DNA of 42,906 bases from Zygnema cylindricum (taxonomy: Eukaryota > Streptophyta > Zygnematophyceae > Zygnematales > Zygnemataceae), in the NCBI GenBank assembly GCA_037447655.1, contig JBBHKE010001402.1:1-42906 (forward strand). The letters run 5' to 3'. Under the pieces are notes generated by a model, which saw nothing but the letters and a program-made list of their open reading frames with translations, did no database searches and was not told the DNA's origin. The position numbers and the translations under genes are program-made. Every line of letters begins with the position of its first letter. Within the stretch, counting starts at the first letter, position 1. This document shows, piece by piece, positions 1 through 10,580 of this stretch.

Positions 1-338
1 GCTATCCACTAAGCCTACTTGACTATTTAAACTAACTAGCTGCTAGTCAACCTAGTACTGTACAACTATACACGTGGACCTTCACGGTCAACCGAGACAA
101 ATCCCCAAAATATCTTCTAGAACAATATCGTTCTATCTACATTCCGCGGCGTTGCTATACAGCTAAGCTGCGTTGCTCTGCTGCGCTGCTATGCTGCTAC
201 GCTACTAAATAGCTATGCTGCTAAGCTGCTATACTGCTATGTTGCGCTGGTCTAGAATCGCAGCTACGTTGCTGTGACATCGCAACCATAGCAGCCTAGT
301 TGTTAACTACTAAGTACCCAATGGTGTAACCCTGTTAC
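1..338. repeat. Degenerate GCTGCTA-type low-complexity tract
   Basis: Between about 150 and 300 the sequence is built from loosely repeated words such as GCTGCTA, GCTGCG and GCTATGCTG without a fixed period. The first 150 bases are unremarkable and AT-leaning. I see no gene, splice signal or RNA gene here. The tract is probably a decayed simple repeat. Confidence 0.5.
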
Positions 339-1245
339 ACCATTCTTACTTTTTGTTTTTTACCTCTCTCCCTCTCTCTTCCTATTACTCCTTTTCACTC
401 CCTCTTTTCTCTACCTCTGAAGCTCCCTCCCTCTTTCACTCTCTCCCTTGCTCTCTCTCTCTCTCTGCCGCGACCTGCGTGGCCACGGCATTGCCAAACT
501 CTTTGCCCTCCGACAGTTGTGAGACTCCTCCCTCTCCTCCTACCCTTATGCCTTTCTCTGCCTCCCTTCCTCTGTCCCTTGTTTCTCTTCCTCTTTATCT
601 CTTTCTCCCTCTCCCTCTCTCTCTCTCCCTCTCTCTCTCTCTCTCTACCCTCCATGGATTCCCTTCCTTCTCCCGCCCCTGGTGCCACGTGGCAGTGACA
701 CCTGGCAGGGGGGGATGCAGACGGCTTTAGAGGAACCGCTTTTACGGCCCACTGGTAGGCCGCTATGGGGGGTGGAGGGAGAGAGGAGAGGGACGATGAG
801 GTAACAAGAGGGAAGTAGCGGGAGGGAGAGGGAGGAACGGGGATTAAAAGGGGGGAAGAGTGAGATTGGCGTTATTTATGATATTTAGAGCGAGAGAGAG
901 GGAGAGTGGGAGGGAGAGGGAGGGAAAGAGAGGGAGGAGGGAGACAATAAGAGAGAGCGATAAAGGGGGGAGAGAGAGAGATATAAAGAGAGAGAGAGAG
1001 ATAGAGAGAGAAAGAGAGAGAGTGAGCGAGCGAGCGAGAGAGAGAGAAGTGCAGTGCGCAGTGCTGACAGGTGTGCAGGGAGGGCGAGGGAGCGCAGCCT
1101 GCAGCCCTGGGCCAGCTGGCGGGTCTGCGGCTGCTGGAGGCTTTTAGCGGCGCGGTGCGCGAGGAGCTAGGGGGCCGGCAGCAGCTGGAGACACCCGTGA
1201 GGGACGGGAAGGGATAGGAAGGCACCCCTCCCTCTCTCTCTCTCT

Positions 1246-1292
<47 letters not shown>

Positions 1293-1300
1293 CTTTTCTT
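339..1300. repeat. Alternating CT-rich and GA-rich microsatellite block
   Basis: The plus strand is almost pure CT between about 355 and 650, purine-rich (GA) between about 770 and 1050, and CT again between about 1220 and 1290. Long open frames here (for example RERE-type peptides) come from the composition and are not genes. A short GC-rich island at about 1050-1200 sits between the purine block and the second CT block. It could encode a short peptide in two frames, but nothing in it is recognisable. Confidence 0.75.
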
Positions 1301-1838
1301 TCTCCCTGGCGAGGTCAACCCGGCATTATTTTGGTCCGGCATAGAAACACTCTTATCGATTGCACCACTTAAGGGAACAGTCCCCTCTTTTCTAACATTT
1401 CTCTCCTCCTCCTTCCCTCCCGAGGACGGTTTCCTATAACAATCGTTGTGCAGAATCTCACCTCTCGGCCCCCTACATCCAAGGTCGCTTCTCAAACCCC
1501 CCCCCCTCCAATTCATCCTTCCTCTTCTAAAACTCTCCTAAAACTCCCTTTTTGTAGTACGAATTCCTTATCCCTCCCCCTACTCCCTCTTCTCCCTGTC
1601 CTCCCCTTCTTTCCACCCCCTTGCAGCGGGCTTTGTGGCCTCTCCTCCCCCTTCTTTGGGCCCAAATTTTAACGGCTTCCCTCTCAGAGCGGTCGTGGGG
1701 TGTGCGGTGGGAGGCGCTCTCTCTGTCGCCCTTCTGGTCTCTCTCTTTTGCTAAAGGCGTCGTGTCGCACACTCTCGCATGCTCTTCGAAAAACACCTGC
1801 GCAAGATTGAAGGTGCGCCTTTTTTTGTTTTATTTTTT
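1301..1838. other. Intergenic stretch without recognisable feature
   Basis: The sequence is mixed, with C-rich patches, and ends in a T-rich run (about 1819-1838) that abuts the left inverted arm. Short open frames on both strands have no recognisable domain. I see no promoter or RNA gene that I can support. Confidence 0.4.
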
Positions 1839-2404
1839 AACAACCGAACTTAAAACACCAAGACAAAGTAGATGGACATCTTGACAGTGCAGATTTTAAT
1901 GCCAATAGTTCAATGGTCATCTCATCATTGAAGTTGGGTTAGTTTTCCCATTTTGTATGTTTGACGTTTCATGTCACCTATTTCAATATTCTAGGCTCTA
2001 TAAGTAACATCCTTCTATCATAATCAATTTTCCTTAAGTAAGCATTCAAAATCGGCATAGGGGCAGACCGACATGAATCCCCTTAGTGAAGCAAAAGAAC
2101 ACGCTGGTGGAATGCCCATCGAGCTGGACAATACCTCCACAGAATCAAAAGTGTGAAACTGAAATGCTATAGCTCAATCGCTAACTTATTTATTTCTTAC
2201 AGCGTCCAACGTTCTGTTTCCAGTATTCAATGTGTGATGCTCCGAACATGTGTCCAATGTCCAATATCTAATGTCCAATGCCCAATGACCAATGTCCAAC
2301 GTCCAATGCCCAAAGTCCAATGCCCAATGTCCAATGTCCAATGTCGAATGCCATGTCCCATGTCCAATGTAGAATCTCCAATTTCCAATGCCCGACGTCC
2401 GACT
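1839..2404 (+). repeat. Left inverted arm of the 3-kb element
   Basis: This arm matches the reverse complement of 4405-4896, with scattered substitutions. Compared with the right arm it carries about 55 extra bases near 2160-2215. The extra block ends in a pyrimidine-rich stretch followed by TTACAG and has a CTAAC word upstream, so it resembles a 3' splice site. The inner end (2256-2404) is the heptamer array. Confidence 0.8.
2256..2404 (+). repeat. GTCCAAT heptamer array (left arm)
   Basis: About 20 consecutive 7-base units fit the pattern GTCCAAT, GCCCAAT or close variants. Most units contain CCAAT. Because 7 is not a multiple of 3, all three frames read through as a repeating heptapeptide, which explains the open frame at 2153-2407; it is not a gene. 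Confidence 0.85.
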
Positions 2405-4361
2405 TAACGGCTTAAAAAAAAAAGTTCCTACCAAGAGTTTAAAGTAGGGTACACCCCATCTATTTGTAACTTAGCGAGCTTACTTTGTTTTTTAGCGCGA
2501 ATTCGGTGGACCCGGATTTCAGGTGTCTCTATGTGTTTACTTGAAATTGTAACTTAACTTTGTGACGATTGTATACGTCGACAATGCCCGTGACGGCTGT
2601 CAATCTGTACAATCTGTTTTCCCGCACCGTATTTTTTGAAGCTTTTTGAAGCGTCGTAAGACACATCGTAATTTTTGAAACGATTTGGCATGTCGCATGG
2701 CATTGCGTGACATCGTAGACGTCCAACGTTGCAGCCGTGGCCGAACAACATGCATTTGCGGGCCGCCATGACTTCGCAGATTTTTCACCTTTGTAGATTT
2801 TTCACGTTTACGTGAAATGACATTACACCATCGAGACCCCTGCAAGAAAAACCATATAAGGTGCATGCGGACAAAAACGAACAGCCCTGTATTCTTTTCA
2901 ATAGTAAAAAAAAAATGAAAAATTTTATCACATGGGAATATGTTTTACTATTTGTGTAAACGGTTCTACTTCGCTTAAAACACAATGCCAATGTGGTTTG
3001 TGATAAGTTTGAAAATGACGTGACAGTGGGTCAAAAAACACAAGACGACAAATTTTCGTGCATCCTAAGTTCGAGAACGACGCAAATTGTACTCTACAAA
3101 CTTGCGATTTCTTTGTACGGTTTCAATTTAGGCAGTACGGCGCTAAGTTTTAAAGGAAAACGACAGAAAAAAGTCGTAGTTAGCCACATGGGGCCGTACC
3201 CTAATTCGATGGGTCCACTGGTCCTATGCGAAAGGACAGGACTACGCTATTTTTTGATAATATAAGATAATCTAAGAAAATCTCTAAGCCCTTCGTTTTC
3301 ATTGGTCGAAAAATAAAATAAAATAAAATGGTACCAGTGTCTCGGTTAGAACCTTGTTTTGGAGAGACTCTGTCTACCATTAATGTGGCGGTGTCTACCA
3401 TTAATGTGGCGGCTCACAGACCGGTAACTGCCACTCTATGCGATAAGCTGGATTCGCTCGTGCGAGCTGACCTCGAAGCACTTGGATCGGCTATCGACGA
3501 ATTTTTGGGCTTAGATCAAAAGTGCGAAGAAGCGTGCGAACGATATATCTGGTATCTTGTTCTATATGCGTATATGCGTATTGTAATATTAATACAAAGT
3601 TACCGAATATGGCGTTTGCACTTTGCTACAGAATCCAAGTCAAAAATAGGGTTACGCGGGATCGTGTCGAGACAAAAAAAGTCGTTAAAGCCCTAACGAC
3701 AAAGTAAATTCACTTCGATCGAACGTCAAGAAAAACCCCCCTCGGGAATCCTGCCGACAAATGTGGCACGTGAATCTTTTGTTTTTTCCTCACAAAATCC
3801 ACTTCCACTGACAACGAATTTTGTATGGTGCCTTGGCGTCTTTTGTGCCAAGCTGCCGAAGGTGAATCGTACGACAAGACGAACGACTTGTCGCAGAGTG
3901 AGAGGCGGTCGCATCTCGCACAAACACTTGGAAGAAAGAAGCGACTTGGCGCGTCCTCTGGAGACGACGAACATATCCTCTGCGCGTGGCAAGGAGCTCT
4001 TAGGCAGAGGAGGAGGAGGAGGCATACATGCGCTTAGAGCTTATGTAAATGCGACACGTGGAAAAAGGTAGAGCCACCGAAATTGTTAAGTCCTCATTTG
4101 GATGCTTGAAAGGAGCGTGAGGTGTTTGAGAATTACCAAACCCTATTCCGAATAATGGCAAACAAGAGTCAGCGGGAAAGTTTGCAGAGAGAGAGAAAGG
4201 CTCACTGCTAAAACGTGACGTGACATGGCGTGGCATGGCGTCGTCGCTATAGAGAGTCAGTCAGGACATGATCGCAGCAACTGAATAGCGACATGCTGTT
4301 CTGGCACCTGTTAATAAACCGATGTTGATAAAGCGACGGCAGTAAGTGTCCAACATGATGA
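2405..4361. other. Interior of the inverted-repeat element
   Basis: No transposase is recognisable. A 20-base direct duplication (TCTACCATTAATGTGGCG core) sits at about 3372-3411 inside an open frame of 122 codons starting at 3328. A second open frame (3825-4037) has a mixed, charged composition that looks more like coding sequence than its surroundings. Either could be a fragment of captured host sequence. A CACGTG core occurs near 3767. Confidence 0.35.
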
Positions 4362-4542
4362 TAGACATCATACATTGGATATGGACATCAGACATCGAAC
4401 ATTGGACGTCGGACGTCGGACATTGGAAACTGGAGATTCTACATTGGACATTGGACATTGGACATTGGACATTGGGCATTGGACGTTGGGCATTGGACGT
4501 TGGACATTGGGCATAGGGCATTAGACATTGGACATTGGACAC
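4362..4542 (-). repeat. GTCCAAT heptamer array (right arm)
   Basis: The plus strand reads ATTGGAC in consecutive 7-base steps, the reverse complement of the left-arm array. Some units match the left arm in the same order, so the array is part of the arm and not an independent microsatellite. Confidence 0.8.
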
Positions 4543-4896
4543 ATGTTCGGAGCATCACACATGGAATACTGAAAAGTTTCACGCTTTTGATTTTGTGGAG
4601 GTATTGTCCAGCTTGATGGGCATTCCACCAGCGTGTTCTCTTGCTTCACTAAGGGGATTCATGTCGGTCTGCCCCTATACCGATTTGGAATGCTTACTTA
4701 AGGAAAATTGATTATGATAGAAGGATGTTACTTATAGAGCCTAGAACATTGAATAGGTGACATGAAACTTCAAACTTACAAAATGGGATAACTAACCCAA
4801 CATCAATGATGAGATGACCATTGAACCATTGGCATTAAAATCTGGACTGTCAAGATGTCCATCTACTTTGTCTTGGTGTTTTAAGTTCGATTGTTT
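4405..4896 (-). repeat. Right inverted arm of the 3-kb element
   Basis: This is the reverse-complement partner of 1839-2404. It shows good base-to-base agreement through the Copia-unrelated unique block (about 4560-4890) and the heptamer region. It lacks the extra 55 bases present in the left arm. Confidence 0.8.
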
Positions 4897-5747
4897 CACT
4901 TTTAATAATCTTACATATCACGAGAAATACAGAAGACAACCCTCTGAATTAGAAAAACTTAGTGCTTGCAATGAAGTCCATAAAAGGATTTTGCCTTATT
5001 GCGCCTTGCAAGAGTTTTAAGTGCCGAAAGCCTTGGATAGCCAAGGCTGTCAGTCCAATACACCTCCCATTGTTATTAGAGTTAATACCACTAATTAGTC
5101 GCAACTTTTTTTGGGCCAAAAATCACAAAATATTGTGAACAACACTTTTTAAGGGTGTGGACAACAACGTTCCACTTCTCCTTGCACTAAATTGGTATTA
5201 TTAATTCTATTTTTGCATTAAAACTAATAATTCTCTAACGCTAGTAACGATGGGCGGGGTAGTGACAATTCTCAGCTATGGTTCCTCTTTCCTCTTTTCT
5301 GAATTATTAAAAATATGAGGCATCCACTGGCTTTTAGGCAATCAACAATTCTGTTTACATTTACACTGAAATTTTCTTGTTTAACTAGAATCCTTTCTCA
5401 ACCTTTCTTTTCGCAAAATGTTACACTCAAAACTTTCCCATCAACCCTCTCATTTGTATTTGGTATATTCTTGTCATTCAACGAATAGTCAAGTCAACCT
5501 TTTTCTAAATTTATCTACTATCATGCTAGTGTCGTCTCCAGTTGCAAACGTTTAGGGTTTTTTAGCAAGTAATGATGAACTTTGTCTTGAATTGCCATGT
5601 TATTGCTGGTAAATGTGTTAGGTCATCTACTTCTGATACCTGATAGTTTAACCGACTACTCGTTGCGCCATACTAGCTTTTCTTGTTATGATTTAGCTTC
5701 ATTAATTTTATAATTTCCCACTCTTGCAGCTGAAGGCAAGTGACCCG
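4897..5747 (+). other. Upstream region of the receptor kinase gene
   Basis: This AT-rich stretch holds no open frame of note. Just before the gene, a pyrimidine-rich tract ending CTCTTGCAG (AG at 5727-5728) is a good 3' splice site. The first ATG downstream of it is at 5748. This suggests a 5' UTR intron with an upstream leader exon that I cannot place. No TATA box can be assigned safely. Confidence 0.45.
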
Positions 5748-8391
5748 ATGCGTGACACACGGTCATGCTGGGTGTTTTACTGTGTGACATTTTTTCTTGT
5801 ATCGCTTCTCCAGCAATCTGCATGCAGAAATGAAGACAGCCATGGGCAGCTGTCGAAACACCGCGCCGAGTATTTGGAAGGCACAGATCGGCCAGGACGA
5901 CGCTTCCAGCTGGAAGCCATGGATGTCTCGACCAATGTGAGCGATGCCGAGGCCTTATTGGCCTTTAGGGCAGGATTGGAGGAGGCCTCGAGAGAGAAGC
6001 TTTCTCAATGGACGATAATAAAGAATGTGTGTCAATGGGGCGATGCCATTGGCTGTGATGGGGATGGACGAGTGGTTTCCCTTAACCTCTCGAGCATGCT
6101 TTTGCAGGGAGGAATTGCTCCAGAACTTGGGAGGCTCAACAAACTTTTCAAACTCGATTTAATGTCAAATAAGCTGACAGGCAGCATTCCCCCGGATCTT
6201 GGGAATCTGACTTCACTCAAAGTGTTTCAGTTGGGAGACAATTTATTGACAGACAACATTCCTCCAGAATTCGGTAAACTCAGCTAAACTCGTGAGTCTG
6301 GATTTGAGCCATAATTCTTTGTCGGGCGTCATTTCTCCTTCGCTGGAAGACCTGAATTCTTTGGAAGAACTTTTGTTGAGAGATAATTACTTTTCTAGAA
6401 TCATTCCGTCCTCTCTTGGAAAACTTTCCCGACTTGTAAAATTGAATCTCGGTTCCTCCAATAGCAGTTCCTATAACAACTTTAGTGGGACTACCATCCC
6501 TCCGTCTCTCGGCAATCTCTTGAGGCTAAAGTACGTCTTCCTCAACAGCCTTGGTCTCGAGGACACCATCCCCGCAGGACTCCTTACTATCTCGACTCTC
6601 GTTAAATTAGATCTTTCGGGTAACAAACTCTTTGGACCTATCCTTCCAGAGACTGCCTTTTTTAACGGTTCGACACTCAATCTTTCATTCAACAATTTTA
6701 CAGGTGGAATTCCGCCGTTGGGCAACATGGCCTATATTGTATATCTCGATTTAAGTAACAATCCTTTAGGAGGCCCACTTCCTCTTTCATTACTCGCCCT
6801 TAGTGAAACTCTCATTGTGCTGATTCTCGACAATTGCAATCTGCAAGGCCCCATTCCAGAAGATTTTGCATTCATTTTTGGTTCCGATTCTGGGAACAGC
6901 GTAAGTTCCTCTGATCTTCCGGACAGTCCATACTACGATTATCCCATTAATAACCTCCAAATTACGGGAACTCTCTCTCTCGCAGGAAACTATCTCAATG
7001 GTTCAATTCCTGCGAATTTCGGCAATTACTCATCTCCTCTTCAACTGTTTCTTTCCTCCAACCAGCTTTCGGGAGAAATTCCAGATACTTTTCAAAACTT
7101 GGCCCCGTATCTCATCATTCTTGACCTAAATAACAATTCTCTTTCTGGAATCATTCCAGACATTTTCTCCAATTTTTCACAGATGACCTCCTTAGACCTC
7201 TCTACAAACAATTTTTCTGGTCCCATCCCTCTCTCTCTCTCCCAGATTGTCAATTGTTCTCTAATTGAAGTCAACCTTAGTGCAAATTCTCTCTCTGGTA
7301 ACATCCCCCCCCGGCTCTGTGAGTGTACCACTTTGTCACAGGTCGATCTCCACGAAAACCGTCTCACCGGGTCTCTCCCAACTTCCTTCGGGAAGAAGCT
7401 TTGGTTTTTGGACTTTTCTAGGAATTTTCTCGAAGGTCAAATTCCAAAAGCCATGAAACGGAGTGTTTACCTGTCAGCCATTGATTTTTCAAGCAACAAT
7501 CTCTCTGGACCTCTTCCCTCTTTTTTTTTCTCTCTCTCCAACATGACCTCTATTCGACTCACAAACAACAGTCTCAACGGTTCCATACCTCGGCAAACCA
7601 AAGCAAACAGCTCTCCTCTCACTCTTTTAGATCTTAGTGTGAACAAACTCAAAGGAGAACTTCCCATTTCCCTCTCCTATTTCAACTCCAGTTTAAGCTT
7701 TCTCAACCTTTCCTCCAACCTACTCTCAGGAACAATTCCTCCGGAGTTCGGAGAGTTTTCCTTCCTCCATATTCTGGATCTCTCTTCCAACCAATTGAAC
7801 GGAACTCTTCCCGACTCCTTAAACCGAGTAAGTGCTCTGACTGTTTTAGGTTTAGGAAACAACCGTCTCTCGGGCTACCTCCCCTCCCTCGGCTCTCTCT
7901 CCTTTCTGAGGCGCCTTCAATTGCCCCACAATTCTCTCTCAGGGCCTCTCTCTGACTGGCTCGGAAACCTCACTCAACTCCTGGTTCTGGACCTCTCTTT
8001 CAACACATTCTCCTCCTCTATTCCTCCCATTCTCGGAAATCTCTCCCTTCTCAAAGTTCTGGACCTCTCGAATAACCAGCTCACAGGTTCCATACCTGTC
8101 GAGCTCTCGAGTCTTTCCGAGATCACCAGTTTTAATGTTTCCTATAACCAGCTGACAGGTGTCATTCCGGGGGGCAATCTGACCCAGTTCGATAGCTCGT
8201 CGTATCTTGGAAATCCCTCTCTCTGCGGTTTCCCACTCACTGATTGTATTTATAGGAGGAATTCCCGACTCTCCACGGGAGCCATTGCTGGAATCGCAGC
8301 GGGAGGGGCGGTAGCTGCCCTTCTGGCGCTGGTTTTGGCGCTCTTTTTTGGCGCTCTTTTTTTGCAGGAAGGAGGCGGCGGAGGAGGATGA
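5748..8391 (+). CDS. LRR receptor-like kinase, ectodomain and membrane span (disrupted frame)
   Basis: This is the extracellular half of a plant LRR receptor-like kinase, expected to sense a ligand at the plasma membrane. From the ATG at 5748 it begins with a signal peptide (Arg-rich start, then a hydrophobic stretch to about residue 26). An LRRNT-type cap with paired cysteines (CQWGDAIGC) follows, then about 27 plant-type repeats of the NxLxGxIP kind, and a closing NPSLCGFPL motif. A glycine/alanine/leucine-rich membrane span is encoded at about 8278-8363. The frame shifts by one base at 6285: the peptide stops there and the LRR pattern resumes one base later. It shifts again at a run of seven Ts (8357-8363) just after the membrane span. 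The codon at 5724 is TTG, upstream of the likely splice acceptor, so I prefer ATG 5748. Either sequence errors or pseudogenisation would explain the breaks. Confidence 0.85.
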
Positions 8392-10580
8392 AGGAGAGTT
8401 CATTCTGTTCCAGAAAATGGGCAGCCGTTTGAACATGGGAATTATTCGAGAATCGACAGAGAATTTCAGCGAAAGAAAGCAGTTGGGTGTCGGGGGCTTC
8501 GGATCGGTTTACAAGTGAGTGAAAAGTTAGATTGTGAGTGTTATAATTTTGGTGTAGAATTCTCTTAGTGTGGAACTCCTATCTATTGTTGAGGAGGGAG
8601 GGAAGGCATACTGAATGAGTTTTTTCCAGCTTAAATGTTGTGGCATACCAAGGGCTTCGCTTATGGTTTACATTATGTTGAAGAAGATTCTTGTAAAATG
8701 TTTAAAAAAGGAAGAAAGTGGTTTATGCCAACCATTCTGCTTTCTGTTATCCGTAATTTCTTTTTTTTCAGCGGTATTTTTTTTATACCTCTTTAAACAG
8801 AGTGGTTAATGGTTCAATATGTTTCAATAATTGCTATTTAGCAGCCCTTTTATAAGTCGATGTTTGAAACTTTTCTCAGGTTTTATTTTCTCCTTTCTTC
8901 TTTTGCGCTCTTCCAATATTTAAAGGTTTTTCCCTTTTTTTCTCACTTGTTTCTACCTTTCAAACATTTTTCTTGTTGCATTCATTTTTCTTTTTTTTCC
9001 TTTAATGATGAGACGAAACTCCACAAAACTTTCATTCGGAGGAATTTAGCAACGGTAGACTCTGGAGACAAAGGCTTGTGAATTTTTGTAACTTTGCATC
9101 ATATTCTACTAAATCTCTCATAATGAAAAAGGACAACTATTAATGTCCTCACCAGATTTTAAGTGGATAATGCGTAAAATGTCTCTCAAATCGTAGCTTC
9201 GTGGGCACAGGCAACATTCCTCACATCCAAATTAGTGTGGATAATATCTACTGTAATTTGCTCTAGAGGTAATACTGCAGAAAATTCCGTGTGGATAACA
9301 GCTAAAATGTTTTCCTAAAAAAGCAACGTCAGGTGTTCGCCTCACCAAATTTGGTGTGACATACATCTATCTTAGTTTGTTCGCTATTAGCTGTAATGGC
9401 AAACTAGTGCAATCCCCAACATGTTTGTTAAAAAAAAAAAATGTCCTTTATGTCCTTATTTACTTATCCACTTTTGGCATTGTATCGTCTCTCTCTGTCT
9501 CTCCCCTTCCCTCTCACTCTCCCTCCTCTCTCTCCTCTCTCTCCCCCTCTCCCTCTCCCTCTTCTTCTACCTCTCCCTCTCCCTTTCCAAAGTGACTCTG
9601 AAGGACGGCACAGAACTGGCGGTGAAGCGCCTCCATGATCACAGCAGTCAGGGCCTTGAGGAAATCCGTACAGAAATGGAGACTTTGGGCCGCCTCAAAC
9701 ACCGCAATCTTGTCGTTCTCGTCGGCAGCTTTGTTGGGAAACGAGAGGCGCTCCTCATTTACGAGTTTCTGCCAGGTGGTGATCTAGACGACGCTCTGTA
9801 CAAGGAAAAGCGACGATTCCGTGATTGGCCACGGTGACACGCAGCTGGATGCAGCAAAAGGCATTAAATATCTTCATCACGAGGCTCCAACCACTGTCAT
9901 TCATAGAGACATAAAACCGGCCAATGTCCTTTTTGATCGAGAGGGTGTGGCGAAAGTGGCGGATTTTGGCTTGGCTCGAGAGATTGACCTCTCTTCTCAG
10001 ACTCATTTGTCCACTACTGTCGCTGGAACAGTGGGTTATTTAGCGGCTGAGTATGCGACAACGGGAAAACTGAATGTCAAAAGCGATGTTTTTGCGTACG
10101 GCGTAATGATGCTGCAAGTGTTGACTGGACGACGACCTGGTGACGACTCTCTCGGGGACATAGGACTTGCCAGGTGGACACACAAAGCCTTAAAAGAATC
10201 TGGTGTTCGAGAGGTTGTAGATCCCACCATGGAGTTGAATTCCCAGGAAGAGGAGCAATTGATTGGAGCTCTTCGTCTGGGCCTCATGTCCACTTCGAAA
10301 GGTGGCCACTACACGGCCCACCATGGACGAGGTAGTGTATGTGCTCGAAAATCTCGACATATTCGAAAGCGATAACCGCTCAAAGGCTTGGGCCTCTTCG
10401 ACACCCAGCATGTCTCGCTCGGCAACCAACAAATTTTCGCCCTCCACCAACCACTCACATGCGAGCATTCCGTCGCAGGGGAGTTTTCTGTCGCAGTCGC
10501 AGACCAGTTTTCCATCGCAGGCGAGTATTCCGTCGCAGCCGACTATTCCGTCGCAGAACATTGTTCCTCGTACGGCGTAG
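8364..10580 (+). CDS. LRR receptor-like kinase, cytoplasmic kinase domain and tail (disrupted frame)
   Basis: This is the intracellular Ser/Thr kinase of the same gene. It is split as 8364-8514 and 9593-10580. The motifs in order are the glycine loop GVGGFGSVYK, the lysine in AVKRL, the catalytic HRDIKPANVLFD (an RD kinase), DFGLAR, the activation-segment GTVGYLAAEY, and the DVFAYGV region. The tail has repeated Ser-Gln-Pro words (IPSQ, FPSQ), ends in NIVPRTA, and stops at 10578-10580. An extra base at 9835 and another at about 10301-10302 each shift the frame, and similarity continues at once in the next frame. Two AATAAA signals at 10958 and 10973 could serve the 3' end. With the ectodomain this makes about five breaks, so the gene is either a young pseudogene or poorly polished sequence. 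Confidence 0.85.
8515..9592 (+). other. Intron within the kinase domain
   Basis: A strong donor (AA followed by GTGAGT at 8515) interrupts the glycine-rich loop right after GGFGSVYK. The kinase similarity resumes after a CT-rich tract ending CCAAAG (AG at 9591-9592) with TLKDGTELAVKRL. An intron at this position is common in plant receptor kinases. With this donor and acceptor the joined frame is off by one base, so either a base is missing at the junction or the true acceptor differs. Confidence 0.7.

Larger units (their letters stand above)
1839..4896. mobile_element. Long-inverted-repeat element, foldback or MULE-like, non-autonomous
   Basis: Two arms of about 0.5 kb face each other: 1839-2404 and the reverse complement of 4405-4896. 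They share long near-identical stretches, including the outermost bases (AACAAYCGAACTT) and the block around TTTCCTTAAGTAAGCATTC. The inner end of each arm is a heptamer array. The 2-kb interior has only short open frames (best 3328-3696 and 3825-4037) and no DDE transposase that I recognise. Long arms and lack of a transposase suggest a foldback or Mutator-like non-autonomous element. No clear 9-11 bp target duplication is visible outside the arms, so the exact ends and superfamily remain uncertain. Confidence 0.7.

Noticed and set aside
353-1516. Open frames rich in Ser/Leu or Arg/Glu at the window start
   Set aside because: They follow CT and GA microsatellites and have no domain.
2153-2434. 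Heptapeptide-repeat open frames on both strands
   Set aside because: They are translations of the GTCCAAT heptamer array.
6032-8436. Minus-strand open frames under the LRR region
   Set aside because: They mirror the repetitive LRR coding sequence and have no independent domain.
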